DNA of 64,000 bases. It comes from Francisella halioticida. GTDB taxonomy: Bacteria; Pseudomonadota; Gammaproteobacteria; Francisellales; Francisellaceae. The stretch spans positions 2,046,001 to 2,110,000 of the forward strand of contig NZ_CP022132.1 of assembly GCF_002211785.1 (NCBI RefSeq), given 5' to 3'. Positions 10,774 through 21,823 of this stretch are shown here, piece by piece. Both the position numbers and the translations under genes were made by a program. Positions within the stretch are counted from its first letter, which is position 1; every line of letters begins with the position of its first letter. The notes beneath the pieces were generated by a model. That model was not told the DNA's origin. It ran no database searches and was given only the letters and a program-made list of their open reading frames with translations.

Positions 10774-11637
10774 ATCAGATTGCTACCCCCTCCAACTAGA
10801 GATACTCCTGAAGAGGTATGGTGAGGATGCCTAAATGGTCTTTTATAAAAACTCTCTGCAATACCTGATTCACCTTTAATTGAGGCAATCATAGCTGATG
10901 ATAGAGCCTCTTTCTTGTCTAGTGGTGGCAAAATAGAGTTTAACCTACTAGCCAACATTGTCTTACCTGTACCCGGAGGACCCACTAAAAGAATATTGTG
11001 CCCACCTACAGCAGCTATCTCCAAGGCTCGTTTAGCCTGGTACTGCCCTTTAATATCTTCTAGATCCTGATACAAACCATCAAAACTAATATATGTTTCA
11101 AACTTAATTTTTTGTTTGACCATGTCACCAGATAAGAAATCAACAACTTGATTTAAATCATTTAAAGCGTACGCATGAATATCTTCTACAAGAGCTATTT
11201 ACTTTTCATTTTGAAGTGGAATAATAAGTTTTTTATTATTCTGTACGCATTTTATTGCCATTGAGATAGCACTAGATATTTTCCTAAGTTTTCCACTTAA
11301 AGATAATTCGCCAGCAAACTTATAATCATCAATTTTTTTGGTTGGATTAATTTGTCTAGAAGCGTATAAAACACCTAATGCTATTGGCAAATCGAAACGT
11401 CCGCTACTTTTAAGCAAATCAGCAGGAGCAAGATTTATAGTTATTCGTTTATTTGGAAAATTAAAACCCGAGTTTATAATTGCACTACGGACACGATCTT
11501 TACTTTCTTTAACAGCTGCTTCAGGTAGACCAACTATTGATAATCCTGGCAACCCATTGGATAAATGAACTTTTATAGATACTGATGGAGCCTCAATACC
11601 GAGCTGAGCTCTACTTTTTAATATTGCTAAAGACATA

Positions 11638-11832
11638 TCAGCCTTTATCATCAAGAAGCGTATCTAATTTTGCTTCTATCTGCTCAAGCTTTTGCCTTGT
11701 TTTTAACAATATCTTTTTTTGAGTTTCAAACTCTTCTCTACTAACAACATCAAGTCTCTTGAGACTTTTGTTAACTATATTCTCTTTAGAATTTTTGATA
11801 ACATCATTTACTGGACCTAAAATTTCTTTCAT
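11638..11832 (-). CDS. ubiK: UbiK-type ubiquinone biosynthesis accessory factor
   Basis: 64 residues, slightly shorter than the usual 80-100. The C-terminal coiled coil with REEFETQKKILLKTRQKLEQ and a final LEAKLDTLL-like segment is the hallmark of the UbiK/YqiC (BMFP) family, a trimeric membrane-associated helper of the ubiquinone-synthesis complex under aerobic growth. It overlaps the start of comM by 17 bases, a common neighbourhood for this gene. The function is assigned by family resemblance. Confidence 0.75.
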   Translation of the reverse strand: MKEILGPVNDVIKNSKENIVNKSLKRLDVVSREEFETQKKILLKTRQKLEQIEAKLDTLLDDKG

Positions 11833-11905
11833 AACAACAAAAAATTAATTATTTCTAATTAGAAGTATAAAAGTTATGAAATAAATAGGCAATAATGATT
11901 AAACT

Positions 11906-13363
11906 TTATATAACGTCTGTAACCTGGGAAAGAACACCTAGAAGAAGCATAGGCATAATACCTAAGAATAATAAAACTAAGCCATTCACACTTAATGCAA
12001 CAAGAGTTAATAAAGACGCTTCTACTTTACGATCATTTTCAGGCTCATCAAAGTACATAGTTTTAATAACTCTAACATAATAGAATGATGCTATCACAGC
12101 CATCATCAACACAAAGCATGCTAAAATATAGTTACCATCATTTATTAACCCCATCACAACAAATAGCTTAGCTATAAAACCACCAAATGGAGGAATACCA
12201 GCCATTGAGAATAAAACTATAAGTAGAATAAACGACAACCAAGAATTTTTTGTATTAAAGCCTTTCAGATCTCTTAAAGTTTGCACTTCATAACCACCAA
12301 CACTAATAGTTGTAAGCACACCAAAAGCTGCTAAGGCAGTAAATACATAAACAATCACATAGAAGCTTGCTGTAGTTAATGCATATCCTTGAGGATTTAA
12401 TGTTGTAGCTAAAAGTACAAAACCTATTTGTGAAACTGTTGAGTATCCAAGCAGCCTCTTTATATTAGTTTGTGATAAAGCAACTAAACTACCAAAAAAT
12501 ATTGATAATATACCAATTACTTTAAATAAATACACCCAAGAGTCTTTTAATGAAGGAAAGCCTACAAAAAGAATATTCACAAGCATAGCAAAAGCTGCTA
12601 CCTTAGGAATAGTCGCAACAATATTAGCTACTGCATTTGGTGCGCCCTGATAAACATCAGGTAGCCACATATGAAATGGAAATGCTCCAAGCTTAAATAA
12701 GAATGTTGCAATCATCATTACTAAACAAACAAGTAAAAATTTCTGCTCCAAACCTGTGAAGTTATTCTGTGCTAAAGCATGAGCTATTCCTGAAATATCT
12801 AGCTGACCTGTAATTCCATAAACAAATGACATACCAAATAGTAAAAGAGCTGAAGCAATCGCTCCTAATACAAAGTATTTAATGGCAGCTTCTAAGCCCT
12901 CACCTGAATTTCTATAAATGGCTATTAAAGCATACAAAGGTAGTGATAAAAGTTCTAAACCGACATATATAGTTATTAAACTATGTGCTGCTGTTAGAAC
13001 CATCGCCCCTAATATACACAACATTAAAAGGGTATAAAAATCACCATCAGATATTTTCCTATCTCTAACATAGTCTCTTGAGTACAACGCAACAAACAGA
13101 GATAAAACTAATATAGTAATTTGTAAGGTATAAGCAAAACCACTAAATACAACCTGTCCTTCAAACACAGATCCACTTGACTGAAGCAAGTAGATTTTAG
13201 CAAATGTTGCTATAAGAGCTAACACTGCGAATACTTGGAAAAATATATAATTTATATTTCTTATTTTTCCATGTAAGAATAATCCTGAAAACATTATAGC
13301 AATAATACCAACAGCTAATAATATTTCCGGTAATATGTAAAGTATTGATAAATTCATAATCAA
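11906..13363 (-). CDS. nuoN: NADH-quinone oxidoreductase subunit N
   Basis: 485 residues with about 14 membrane helices. It is one of the three antiporter-like proton-pumping subunits of complex I. Conserved charged residues sit in membrane helices, for example the Glu in HSLITIYVGLELLSLPLY and the Lys in FLFKLGAFPFHMWLPDVYQG. The short motif NIKRLLGYSTVSQIG is typical of the family. It is the last gene of the nuo operon and follows nuoM by 9 bases. Confidence 0.97.
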   Translation of the reverse strand: MIMNLSILYILPEILLAVGIIAIMFSGLFLHGKIRNINYIFFQVFAVLALIATFAKIYLLQSSGSVFEGQVVFSGFAYTLQITILVLSLFVALYSRDYVRDRKISDGDFYTLLMLCILGAMVLTAAHSLITIYVGLELLSLPLYALIAIYRNSGEGLEAAIKYFVLGAIASALLLFGMSFVYGITGQLDISGIAHALAQNNFTGLEQKFLLVCLVMMIATFLFKLGAFPFHMWLPDVYQGAPNAVANIVATIPKVAAFAMLVNILFVGFPSLKDSWVYLFKVIGILSIFFGSLVALSQTNIKRLLGYSTVSQIGFVLLATTLNPQGYALTTASFYVIVYVFTALAAFGVLTTISVGGYEVQTLRDLKGFNTKNSWLSFILLIVLFSMAGIPPFGGFIAKLFVVMGLINDGNYILACFVLMMAVIASFYYVRVIKTMYFDEPENDRKVEASLLTLVALSVNGLVLLFLGIMPMLLLGVLSQVTDVI

Positions 13364-13372
13364 AACACCACC

Positions 13373-14962
13373 TTATAGAGATAAACCAACAATATTTGCC
13401 GATGCAGCAGCAGAAAGATGCAATATCGGCTCTGGATAGAAACCAAACAATAAAGTCGGCACCGCTAACAATATAAATACAAACAACTCCATCTTATTCA
13501 AATCTGTAAGATTAGCTACTTGCGTAGATATGACTTCTCCAAAGAAAACTCTCTTATACATCCATAGTGTATATATAGGTGCTATTATCAGAGTTAAACC
13601 TGCAATCAAGGCTATTAAAGGAGAATATTGAAATACTGCCAATAGAATCATAAACTCTCCAACAAAACCACTTGTACCAGGTAGGCCAACATTAGCCATA
13701 CAAAAAAGTAAGAAAAACGTTGCAAATATAGGCATAGTTTTAGCCACACCAGAAAAATCCGAAATCTGCCTTGTATGCATTCTTAAATATAAATAACCGA
13801 TACCTATAAACATTCCCCCTGATGAAAACGCATGGGCTATCATTTGAAATACAGCACCTTGAATAGCAAGCTGTGCATGAGTAGTTCCTAGAACCGTGTT
13901 TGCATTTTTTAAAATAAAGATTGAGAATAAACCAAGAGTAACAAGCCCCATATGTGAGATTGATGAGTATGCGATCAGCCTTTTTACATCTGTTTGAGCT
14001 ACAGCAACTATACCAACATATACTATAGCGATCAAAGATAATATAATTAAAGCATACTCTAAAGATGCCGTAACTTCTGACAACATAGGAATAGCAAACC
14101 TCAAGAAACCATATGCACCTAACTTAAGCATCAAAGCCGCAAGGATAACAGAACCACCCGCAGGAGCCTCTGAGTGAGCATCTGGCAACCACGAATGGAA
14201 TGGCCACATTGGAATTTTAACTGCAAATGCCAAGAAAAATGCTCCAAAAACAAGCCACTGTGCAGTAAGGGTAAAATTAACACCATTTGCTAATGCTTGA
14301 GAGTGTGTTGCCCAAGCAATAAAGTTCTGAATAGAATAAGTATCAGCACTTACTAAAATATCAGAAGGTGACTCCGCTACCTTTGTCTGTATATATAGTA
14401 TGGCAGCCAGCAAAAATACCGAACCAAAGAAGGTATACATGAAATATTTAACAGCAGCATATGCTTTGTTCTTACCACCCCAAATACCAATACCAAGACA
14501 CGTTGGAATAAGTAGTGCCTCCCAGAAGACATAGAACAATATCGAGTCTGTCGCACAGAAAACACCATTTGTTAGACCACACGTAATTAAAAATATTGCC
14601 ATGTACTGCCTAATTTTAGTCGTAATTGATGTCCACGCAGCCAACACAATTACTAATGTCGCAAAACATGTCAAAACTATAAACAATACTGAAAAGCCAC
14701 CAACACCAAGTCCATAATAAACATCATGCATACCAAAAACTTTGAACCACGTAACAGATTCCTGAAACTGCATAGCAGAACTACCATAATCAAAAGCTGT
14801 TACTAGCGGCACACATAGCACTAAAGTTAAACAGCTAAATACTAACGCAACCCAGCGTGCAGCATCTCCATTCAACTCTTTAGTTTTTGTTGCTAAGACA
14901 ACAAAGCCACCAACAATTGGTAGCCAAATTATCAAACTTAATAAATAATTTCCTAAATTCAT
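13373..14962 (-). CDS. nuoM: NADH-quinone oxidoreductase subunit M
   Basis: 529 residues, about 14 membrane helices. It is the antiporter-like proton channel of the complex I membrane arm. The conserved Glu lies in SILFYVFWEALLIPTCLGIG and the proton-path Lys in FAVKIPMWPFHSWLPDAHSE; the motif DVKRLIAYSSISHMG is also present. It is situated between nuoL and nuoN, with no visible damage. Confidence 0.97.
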   Translation of the reverse strand: MNLGNYLLSLIIWLPIVGGFVVLATKTKELNGDAARWVALVFSCLTLVLCVPLVTAFDYGSSAMQFQESVTWFKVFGMHDVYYGLGVGGFSVLFIVLTCFATLVIVLAAWTSITTKIRQYMAIFLITCGLTNGVFCATDSILFYVFWEALLIPTCLGIGIWGGKNKAYAAVKYFMYTFFGSVFLLAAILYIQTKVAESPSDILVSADTYSIQNFIAWATHSQALANGVNFTLTAQWLVFGAFFLAFAVKIPMWPFHSWLPDAHSEAPAGGSVILAALMLKLGAYGFLRFAIPMLSEVTASLEYALIILSLIAIVYVGIVAVAQTDVKRLIAYSSISHMGLVTLGLFSIFILKNANTVLGTTHAQLAIQGAVFQMIAHAFSSGGMFIGIGYLYLRMHTRQISDFSGVAKTMPIFATFFLLFCMANVGLPGTSGFVGEFMILLAVFQYSPLIALIAGLTLIIAPIYTLWMYKRVFFGEVISTQVANLTDLNKMELFVFILLAVPTLLFGFYPEPILHLSAAASANIVGLSL

Positions 14963-14986
14963 AATACAAATTTACCCCTAACCTGC

Positions 14987-16996
14987 CTAAACTAAAATCA
15001 GCAAAACCATAAATAACAATACACCTATCATCAACACAAATGCATAGTCAAACAGATATCCACGTTGGATCTTTCTAAAACTATCACCTGTATGATAAAT
15101 TAAGTTAGATGTGCCTTGTACAACTGCCTTATCTATAATGAATATATCTATAGCTTTCCATAAAAAATTACTAATAGCTAAGAAAATAGCTACGAAAACA
15201 ACATCATATAATGCATCGATAAAATATTTTTTAACCAAAATATGGTAAACAATTCCAATTCCAGATTTTGTACTAGCTAAAGCTCTTGGAATACTTGGGA
15301 TCCATATATGTAGTACATATGATAATACTAAAGCACTTATAGCTAACCAAAAAGGCACAGTTGAAACTGAATGCTTAATAAAAGTAAATGCATTTAAAGT
15401 ACTAGGCTCACTCGCTAAATCAGCTGTAACAGACATTCCATGCAATCCAGCTTGAGTATATGAGCTTATCGTATTACCAAACAGCCCGTGACTTTGCGAC
15501 AATATACTAGTAAAGAAATACTCTCCAATAAAGGCAGAAGGTATAGCCAGTAATATTAGAGGTATCAATATACTTAAAGAAGATTCTTTAAGGTGTGATT
15601 TTTCTTCATCAGACATCCTCTCTTTACCATGAAAGACTAAGAAAAACATTCTGAATATATAAAAAGATGTTACAAATGCACATGCCAACACCATATAGTA
15701 GGCAAACTGATGGCCAAATACTGTTGTTGTATGGGCTGCCTCAATAATTAAATCTTTAGAGAAGAAACCAGAGAATGGAGGCAATGCTGCAAGCGCCCAT
15801 GCACCTATAAACATACATAAGTAAGTTATAGGCATATATTTTCTTAAACCTCCCATTCTACGAATATCTTGCTCATGATGCATTGCAATAATTACAGAAC
15901 CAGCTGCTAAGAATAACAATGCTTTAAACATTGCGTGAGTCATAAGGTGGAACATACCAATTGAAAATGCCCCAGCACCTTGTGCAACCATCATATAACC
16001 AAGTTGCGATAATGTACAGTATGCAATAACTCTCTTAATGTCTGTTTGTACAATAGCAATTAAGCCCATAAACAAACATGTAATTGCCCCTATAATAAGC
16101 ACAAAACTCAAAGCAGCTTCAGATAAAACAAACATTGGAGAAAGTCTAGCAACCATAAACACACCTGCGGTAACCATTGTTGCAGCATGTATTAGCGCTG
16201 AAATTGGTGTAGGACCTTCCATCGATCCTTCTAGCCAAGAATGTAGTGGAAATTGTGCAGATTTACCCATCGCTCCGATAAATAAAAGTACACATATTAA
16301 AGTAACTGGGCTAAAACTAATTCCTAAAAAGTGTACAACCTGAGTATTATCAATATTAGGTAAAGCCGCAAAAACAGTTGTATAATCAACTGATCCTGTA
16401 TACAGAATAACAGCTCCTACACCTAGCAAGAAACCTAAATCACCTATTCTGTTTACAATAAAAGCTCTTAAACTTGCTATATTAGCACTATCTCTATTAA
16501 AGTAAAAACCTATTAATAAATACGAGAATAAGCCAACACCTTCCCAACCAAAGAATAAAAGTAGAAAATTGTTACCCATGACCAAACATAGCATTGCAAA
16601 AGTAAAGCCAGAAATATAAGAGAAAAATCTCGCATACCCTTCTTCACCTTTCATATAACCAATAGAGTAAATATGTACTAGTGTTGATACAAACGTTACA
16701 ATCAGCATCATATATACTGTGATTCTGTTTACAGTAAAACCAACATCAAAAGAAAACATATTTGAGACTGGGGCCCACTGATAGTAGCTAACACTATAGA
16801 CTTCAGAACCACCAAATACACCGTAAGCTAAAATCACACTAAGAACAAAAGAAAGTCCACATAAAGTAATTGTGAAAAAATTAACACCTGAATTTTTAAC
16901 AGATTTGCCACCAAAACCAGCAATTATTGCTCCTAGTAAAGGTGCTAAAACTATAACCGCGATTAATACAGCTGCTAGTTGATTACTTATTATCAT
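14987..16996 (-). CDS. nuoL: NADH-quinone oxidoreductase subunit L
   Basis: 669 residues. The largest membrane subunit of complex I, with 14 antiporter helices plus the long C-terminal lateral helix. Key segments are FLLLFFGWEGVGLFSYLLIG (proton-path Glu), GAMGKSAQFPLHSWLEGSME (Lys) and HAATMVTAGVFMVARLSPMF. IKRVIAYCTLSQLGYM is the conserved central loop. It ends 25 bases before nuoM. Confidence 0.97.
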   Translation of the reverse strand: MIISNQLAAVLIAVIVLAPLLGAIIAGFGGKSVKNSGVNFFTITLCGLSFVLSVILAYGVFGGSEVYSVSYYQWAPVSNMFSFDVGFTVNRITVYMMLIVTFVSTLVHIYSIGYMKGEEGYARFFSYISGFTFAMLCLVMGNNFLLLFFGWEGVGLFSYLLIGFYFNRDSANIASLRAFIVNRIGDLGFLLGVGAVILYTGSVDYTTVFAALPNIDNTQVVHFLGISFSPVTLICVLLFIGAMGKSAQFPLHSWLEGSMEGPTPISALIHAATMVTAGVFMVARLSPMFVLSEAALSFVLIIGAITCLFMGLIAIVQTDIKRVIAYCTLSQLGYMMVAQGAGAFSIGMFHLMTHAMFKALLFLAAGSVIIAMHHEQDIRRMGGLRKYMPITYLCMFIGAWALAALPPFSGFFSKDLIIEAAHTTTVFGHQFAYYMVLACAFVTSFYIFRMFFLVFHGKERMSDEEKSHLKESSLSILIPLILLAIPSAFIGEYFFTSILSQSHGLFGNTISSYTQAGLHGMSVTADLASEPSTLNAFTFIKHSVSTVPFWLAISALVLSYVLHIWIPSIPRALASTKSGIGIVYHILVKKYFIDALYDVVFVAIFLAISNFLWKAIDIFIIDKAVVQGTSNLIYHTGDSFRKIQRGYLFDYAFVLMIGVLLFMVLLILV

Positions 16997-17003
16997 AGCT
17001 TGA

Positions 17004-17324
17004 TTAACCTCTCAGTGTATTAAGTTTACTTAAATCAATAGTTTTACGTTTTCTTGATATTGCAACAACAATAGCTAAACCTATTGCTGTTTCAGCGGCT
17101 GCTACTGCCATTATAAAGAACACAAAAACTCCTCCCATAGCCTGATGATGCATATTAGCAAATATCAAAAAATTCGTATTGACTGCTAAAAGCATTAGCT
17201 CTATAGACATAAGAAGTATAAGGATGCTTCTCCTATTTATAATAATGCCCGCAACACTTATAACAAATAGAATTGTACTGAAAATCAACCCATCTGTAAC
17301 TGAAACTGAGATACTACTGCCCAT
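17004..17324 (-). CDS. nuoK: NADH-quinone oxidoreductase subunit K
   Basis: About 106 residues with three membrane helices. The second helix carries the conserved Glu in [17 protein letters not shown] and the third carries another in [16 protein letters not shown], both needed for proton translocation. A GTG 3 codons upstream (17333) is possible. The ATG at 17324 has a GAGGG ribosome-binding site within the end of nuoJ and is preferred. It overlaps nuoJ by about 11 bases, suggesting translational coupling. Confidence 0.94.
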   Translation of the reverse strand: MGSSISVSVTDGLIFSTILFVISVAGIIINRRSILILLMSIELMLLAVNTNFLIFANMHHQAMGGVFVFFIMAVAAAETAIGLAIVVAISRKRKTIDLSKLNTLRG

Positions 17325-17922
17325 CTTTCGCACCCTCTTTATTACTTGGTATTTTTACCATAGTTAGACGATCTTTCGCCCTAACCTTAACCTGTTTAGC
17401 TGGATTAACTGATTTATTATCCTTACGCTTTGGTCGTAACGTTAATGTTATTGCCGCAGTCATTGCTGCTAACAATATAAAATCTATAAGTTCAAACACA
17501 TATAAGTTATTTTTATTAAACATAGTTGAACCTATTATTTTTACACCACCAACTCCACCTTGCATACTAGAACTTGCAAATACGTGTGTTACAGCATAAC
17601 TAATAATCGTTGCAAATATAGCACAAACAATTATGGCTGCTAAAGCGTAAAAAAACCTACCTACTCTTCCTTCTTTCTCAACATGTAGATCTAACATAAA
17701 TACTACAAATAAGAACATTACCAACACTGCGCCAACATAAACAACTATAAGCAATAATGCTAAATATACCTGTTGTAGAATAATCCAAACAGCTGCAGTA
17801 AATATGAATATAAAAATCATAGCAATTACAGAGTTAACTGGGTTATTCCCCAACACTAATACTAAAGCAGAAATAATAGCTAACGATGCAAAAATATAAA
17901 ATAAAATATCTGTCACAATCAT
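17314..17922 (-). CDS. nuoJ: NADH-quinone oxidoreductase subunit J
   Basis: 202 residues with five membrane helices and a basic C-terminal tail. Family landmarks are [20 protein letters not shown] and [20 protein letters not shown], the latter containing the pi-bulge helix. The last bases overlap nuoK. No damage is visible. Confidence 0.96.
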   Translation of the reverse strand: MIVTDILFYIFASLAIISALVLVLGNNPVNSVIAMIFIFIFTAAVWIILQQVYLALLLIVVYVGAVLVMFLFVVFMLDLHVEKEGRVGRFFYALAAIIVCAIFATIISYAVTHVFASSSMQGGVGGVKIIGSTMFNKNNLYVFELIDFILLAAMTAAITLTLRPKRKDNKSVNPAKQVKVRAKDRLTMVKIPSNKEGAKDGQ

Positions 17923-17926
17923 TTTC

Positions 17927-18415
17927 TTACCTAAAATCCTTATCTTGCAGTCTATCAGCAGCTATTTGCGACTCATACTTATCCCCTACAGCAAGAAGCT
18001 TAGCTTTTGTCATAATATTCTCACCACGCTCTTCAAAATGGTATTCCAAAATGCTTGTCTCAACAATTGAATCAACAGGACAAGACTCTTCACAATAACC
18101 GCAAAAAATACACTTAAACAAGTCTATCTCATAGCTAGATGTTCTACGTGAGCCATCCTCTCTTTCTGTTGAGTTAATTGTAATCGCCAAAGCAGGACAA
18201 ACAACTTCACATAGCTTACACGCAATACATCTCTCCTCACCATTCTCATAACGTCTAAGGGCATGCAAACCTCTAAATCTATTTGATATTGGCGTCTTTT
18301 CATCCGGATACTGTACAGTAACCTTGCGCGTAAAAAAGTGCTTTCCTGTTACTTTAAGACCTTTTAGAAGCTCCCACAGTAAAAAGGTTTTAAAAAAATT
18401 CGTTACATTTCTCAT
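17927..18415 (-). CDS. nuoI: NADH-quinone oxidoreductase subunit I
   Basis: 162 residues. This peripheral subunit carries two [4Fe-4S] clusters (N6a and N6b) that pass electrons to NuoB. Both ferredoxin motifs are complete: [12 protein letters not shown] and [12 protein letters not shown]. The N-terminal part is amphipathic and docks on the membrane arm. It sits between nuoH and nuoJ, 4 bases from the latter. Confidence 0.98.
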   Translation of the reverse strand: MRNVTNFFKTFLLWELLKGLKVTGKHFFTRKVTVQYPDEKTPISNRFRGLHALRRYENGEERCIACKLCEVVCPALAITINSTEREDGSRRTSSYEIDLFKCIFCGYCEESCPVDSIVETSILEYHFEERGENIMTKAKLLAVGDKYESQIAADRLQDKDFR

Positions 18416-18427
18416 ATCACTATCCTT

Positions 18428-19438
18428 TTACCACCAAGGCCCTAAGCCAAATCTAACCATACAAGCAACAACTACGACCCAAACAAATGTTAAAGGTATA
18501 AATATTTTCCAACCTAGACGCATAATCTGATCATATCTATATCTAGGATATGTAGCTCTCACCCATAAAAACATAAACATAAACATACCAGTTTTACCAA
18601 ATAACCAAATAACACCAGGTACAAAACTAAATATATGCTCTAAAGGAGTTGCTTGGAATGGCGAATTCCAACCACCTAAAAATAAAATAGATGTCAAAAT
18701 GCTTATTAAAATCATATTTGCATATTCAGCTAAGAAGAATAAAGCAAACCTAGCACCTGTATATTCTATATGGTGTCCAGCAACAATTTCTGATTCGCCT
18801 TCTACAACATCAAAAGGAGCTCTATTTGTCTCAGCTATACCAGCGATAAAATATACAATAAACAGTGGAAACAATGGAATAAAGTACCAGTGCCATATAC
18901 CACCAGTTTGAGCATCTATAATTCCTATAATTCCCATTGAACCTGCTGCAATCACAACACCTACAATAGAAAAACTCATAGCTAATTCATAAGATATAAC
19001 TTGAGCGCCTGCTCTTAAAGCTCCAAATAACGAGTATTTATTATTTGACGCCCAGCCAGCTATTACAATTCCATAAATTGAAAATGAAGTCATTGCTAAT
19101 ATATACAACAAACCTAAATTCATGTTTGATAACACGACGCCTTTTGAGAAAGGAATAACTGCCCATGCTGCATATGCTGGTGCAAAAGCTAAAATTGGTG
19201 CGATAAAGAATAAATACTTATTTGAGTTATTCGGTATAATTATTTCTTTTAAAAAAAGCTTTAAAGCATCAAATATTGGCTGCAATAAACCAAATGAACC
19301 AACCCTATTAGGTCCAAGTCTATCTTGCATATATCCAATAACCTTCCTTTCTGCATAAGTATAGTATGCAACAACCAATATTAGAGGAATTATTATTAAC
19401 AATGTATACAGTATCGTCCATAAAACATAGCCTATCAT
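18428..19438 (-). CDS. nuoH: NADH-quinone oxidoreductase subunit H
   Basis: 336 residues, eight or more membrane helices. NuoH forms the quinone-binding chamber with NuoB and NuoD. Conserved segments are [20 protein letters not shown] near the N-terminus and the acidic loop [20 protein letters not shown], which is part of the proton/quinone E-channel. It starts 1 base after the end of nuoG and ends 12 bases before nuoI. Confidence 0.98.
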   Translation of the reverse strand: MIGYVLWTILYTLLIIIPLILVVAYYTYAERKVIGYMQDRLGPNRVGSFGLLQPIFDALKLFLKEIIIPNNSNKYLFFIAPILAFAPAYAAWAVIPFSKGVVLSNMNLGLLYILAMTSFSIYGIVIAGWASNNKYSLFGALRAGAQVISYELAMSFSIVGVVIAAGSMGIIGIIDAQTGGIWHWYFIPLFPLFIVYFIAGIAETNRAPFDVVEGESEIVAGHHIEYTGARFALFFLAEYANMILISILTSILFLGGWNSPFQATPLEHIFSFVPGVIWLFGKTGMFMFMFLWVRATYPRYRYDQIMRLGWKIFIPLTFVWVVVVACMVRFGLGPWW

Positions 19439-19439
19439 A

Positions 19440-21806
19440 TTATACCTCCCCCTCTATTAGCTTAATATTCAGACTATCTCCAAGCATGAAATCCTTAAAT
19501 AGACTTCTTGGAATCATAATATTTTTAGCCTGTAAACCTGCATCAACAACAACCTCCGGATTTATCTCATTATCAATATCATAAATCTTAACAGTTCCTG
19601 ACTCAGTACTTAGACCTATATTTTCAGCCAACTCTTGAGAAATTCTCACTCCGACAAACCTCTTAGCATCTTTTGTTTGCTGTAGTGGCTCTGCTCTTCT
19701 TAGTAAACTGCTAGACCCATAAGTTGGATTAGACGCTAAAAATGCTATGTTTTTTTGGTAATCAAGATTAGCATTTAATATTTGAGTAACATGGTTTATA
19801 GATACTCTAGCTCGATTAGCATAAGCATCTTCAGAGATTTCATCTATAGAATCATATTCAAAACCTTCTAAGTTAAGAAGATTACCAACGACTCTTAACA
19901 CTCTCCACAACTCTTTATTTTCAGCAAAAGGCTTAACAACTTGTTTAAAGTTTTTCTTGTTGCCAAACATATCAACAAAACTACCATTTGTTTCATAATG
20001 AGTTGCTATCGGAATAATTATATCTGATGTATCTTTAGTAAACTTATCTGCAAATGGAGTAAAGCTTACAACTATATCTATATCATCTAAAGCTTTTCTA
20101 AGCTTCTGCTCACCATACAAACTATCTTTAGCTAATTCAGTATGTGCTGTTAAAAGAAGTTTGGTGTTTGTTTGACCATTCAAACACTTGTAAGTACTAA
20201 ATTTTGATTTAGATGAACTTAAAATTCTATCCGCGGCCACTGAGTTAACATTACTCGTTAAAACACCACCTTTAATGTTTGTAACTTTTTCTAAAACATC
20301 CAATACACAAAAAACTGTCTCAAAGCCATCTGAGTTAACGATATCTTGGCCAATAATTATTTTTGGATTCTCTGCAGCTATTATTTTATCAGCAGTTTCC
20401 CTTATCTCTGCTGCAGGATCAACTTTTCTTAATATTTCATCTAAATCACCATAAGGCAAGTTTGCTCTGACAAAAATTGCTTTAAGTAATGATAAAGCTA
20501 TGTACTGAATATTATCTGCAGCTAGTCTAACCTGCTTAATATCATAGTTAAAACTATAATCACAAACATTCCAAGCAACAACACTCGCACTATTTTTTTC
20601 AACAGCATCTTTAACTGCTAAGTTAACTAATGGATATTCCTTCCTGATATTTGAGCCAAACACTAATATGAAGTCACTATTTCTAATATCATCTAAAGAA
20701 CAGCTAAGGCCTTTACCAGAACTAATTCCCGAAATATCAGCATATTGCCTAACACGAGCATCTATATTCTTTGAGCCTACAGAAGCTAGTAATTTTTTCA
20801 TCAAAAACATTTCTTCTGATGATGAAGCTTCAGACATAATAGCTGAAATAGCATCAACCCCATCTTTTTCTTTAGTTTTTTCAATAGCTACTTTAACAAA
20901 ATCAAGAGCTTCTTCCCAAGACACATTAGACCAGCCACCTGACTTTTTAATCATTGGCTGCTGAATTCTTTCTTGACTATACAATCCAGCATATTCAAAT
21001 CTATCTCTATCAGAGATCCATGTTCCTGTTGTCTCATTCTCTCTGGGGACAACTCTAACTAATTTATTTTGATAAACATGAGCATTTATTTCCGTTGCCA
21101 AAGCATCGCCTGCTGAAATCGATGGATATTGCTTAAGCTCCCAAGCCCTTGCTTTAAATCTAAAAGGTTTTGATGTAAGAGCTCCAACTGGACATAAGTC
21201 AATTACATTTCCAGATATTTCTGAGTCAACCATGTCACCAGAAACATAAGTACTAATGGAAGAATGGTCTCCTCTTCCCATAACACCTAATTCTTTAACT
21301 CCAGCAACTTCCTCGCCAAAACGAACACAGCGCGTACATAAAATACACCTTGTCATATCTGTTGCTACCAATGAGCCTAAATCAGGATCTTCAACAGCTC
21401 TTTTTGTTTCAACATACTCAGAAGCTGTTTTACCATAACCCATAGCAATATCTTGGAGTTCACACTCACCACCTTGGTCACATATAGGACAATCTAGAGG
21501 ATGATTTATTAGTAAAAACTCCATCATGTCTTTCTGCATTTTTAGTGCTGTTTCTGAACGAGTTTTCACTTTCATTCCATCCATAATAGGAGTTGCGCAA
21601 GCTGGAGATGCACGTCTGGCACCATCAACATCAACTAAGCACATTCTACAGTTAGCAGCTATGGATAACTTCTTATGATAGCAAAACCTTGGAATGTAAA
21701 TACCATTATCATCTGCAACTTCTATAATTGACTGATTAGGTAAAGCTTCATAATTTTTACCATCAATCTCTATATTTATTTTCTTGGACTCTTTATTGTC
21801 TGACAC
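19440..21806 (-). CDS. nuoG: NADH-quinone oxidoreductase subunit G
   Basis: 788 residues. This large peripheral subunit carries several Fe-S clusters. The N-terminal [2Fe-2S] ligands are in [20 protein letters not shown]-type spacing. [14 protein letters not shown] gives the His/Cys cluster and [13 protein letters not shown] the next cluster. Behind these lies a molybdopterin-oxidoreductase-like domain without active-site function. It follows nuoF by 17 bases. Complete. Confidence 0.97.
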   Translation of the reverse strand: MSDNKESKKINIEIDGKNYEALPNQSIIEVADDNGIYIPRFCYHKKLSIAANCRMCLVDVDGARRASPACATPIMDGMKVKTRSETALKMQKDMMEFLLINHPLDCPICDQGGECELQDIAMGYGKTASEYVETKRAVEDPDLGSLVATDMTRCILCTRCVRFGEEVAGVKELGVMGRGDHSSISTYVSGDMVDSEISGNVIDLCPVGALTSKPFRFKARAWELKQYPSISAGDALATEINAHVYQNKLVRVVPRENETTGTWISDRDRFEYAGLYSQERIQQPMIKKSGGWSNVSWEEALDFVKVAIEKTKEKDGVDAISAIMSEASSSEEMFLMKKLLASVGSKNIDARVRQYADISGISSGKGLSCSLDDIRNSDFILVFGSNIRKEYPLVNLAVKDAVEKNSASVVAWNVCDYSFNYDIKQVRLAADNIQYIALSLLKAIFVRANLPYGDLDEILRKVDPAAEIRETADKIIAAENPKIIIGQDIVNSDGFETVFCVLDVLEKVTNIKGGVLTSNVNSVAADRILSSSKSKFSTYKCLNGQTNTKLLLTAHTELAKDSLYGEQKLRKALDDIDIVVSFTPFADKFTKDTSDIIIPIATHYETNGSFVDMFGNKKNFKQVVKPFAENKELWRVLRVVGNLLNLEGFEYDSIDEISEDAYANRARVSINHVTQILNANLDYQKNIAFLASNPTYGSSSLLRRAEPLQQTKDAKRFVGVRISQELAENIGLSTESGTVKIYDIDNEINPEVVVDAGLQAKNIMIPRSLFKDFMLGDSLNIKLIEGEV

Positions 21807-21823
21807 AAAACTACCTCAATCAA

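Larger units (their letters stand above)
9686..10778 (+). mobile_element. IS3-family element, defective, copy 1
   Basis: Bounded by imperfect inverted repeats that begin CTGATC at the left (9686) and end GATCAG at the right (10778). The next bases on each arm (TACCC...GGGTA) also pair. It holds an intact orfA and a broken orfB. The same element in opposite orientation is at 42959-44044 plus 51372-51386. No target-site duplication is visible at this copy (flanks TTAA and ATTG), consistent with the adjacent comM deletion. Length is about 1.09 kb, shorter than typical IS3 elements because part of orfB is missing. Confidence 0.88.
9624..11654 (-). pseudogene. comM: ComM (YifB) Mg-chelatase-like ATPase, destroyed by IS and nonsense codon
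   Basis: ComM is a hexameric helicase needed for branch migration during integration of transformed DNA; intact proteins are about 500 residues. The N-terminal part (start 11654) is clear, with NLAPADLLKSSGRFDLPIA. An in-frame TAA at 11199 follows NEK, where the family has another codon. The frame then continues to the Walker A GPPGTGKT and on to about 10779, where the IS3 element begins. Beyond the IS (9624-9685) only the last about 20 codons survive, ending EAISYRKMDKFIK. Roughly 190 central residues are missing, so the IS insertion was accompanied by a deletion. Confidence 0.9.
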
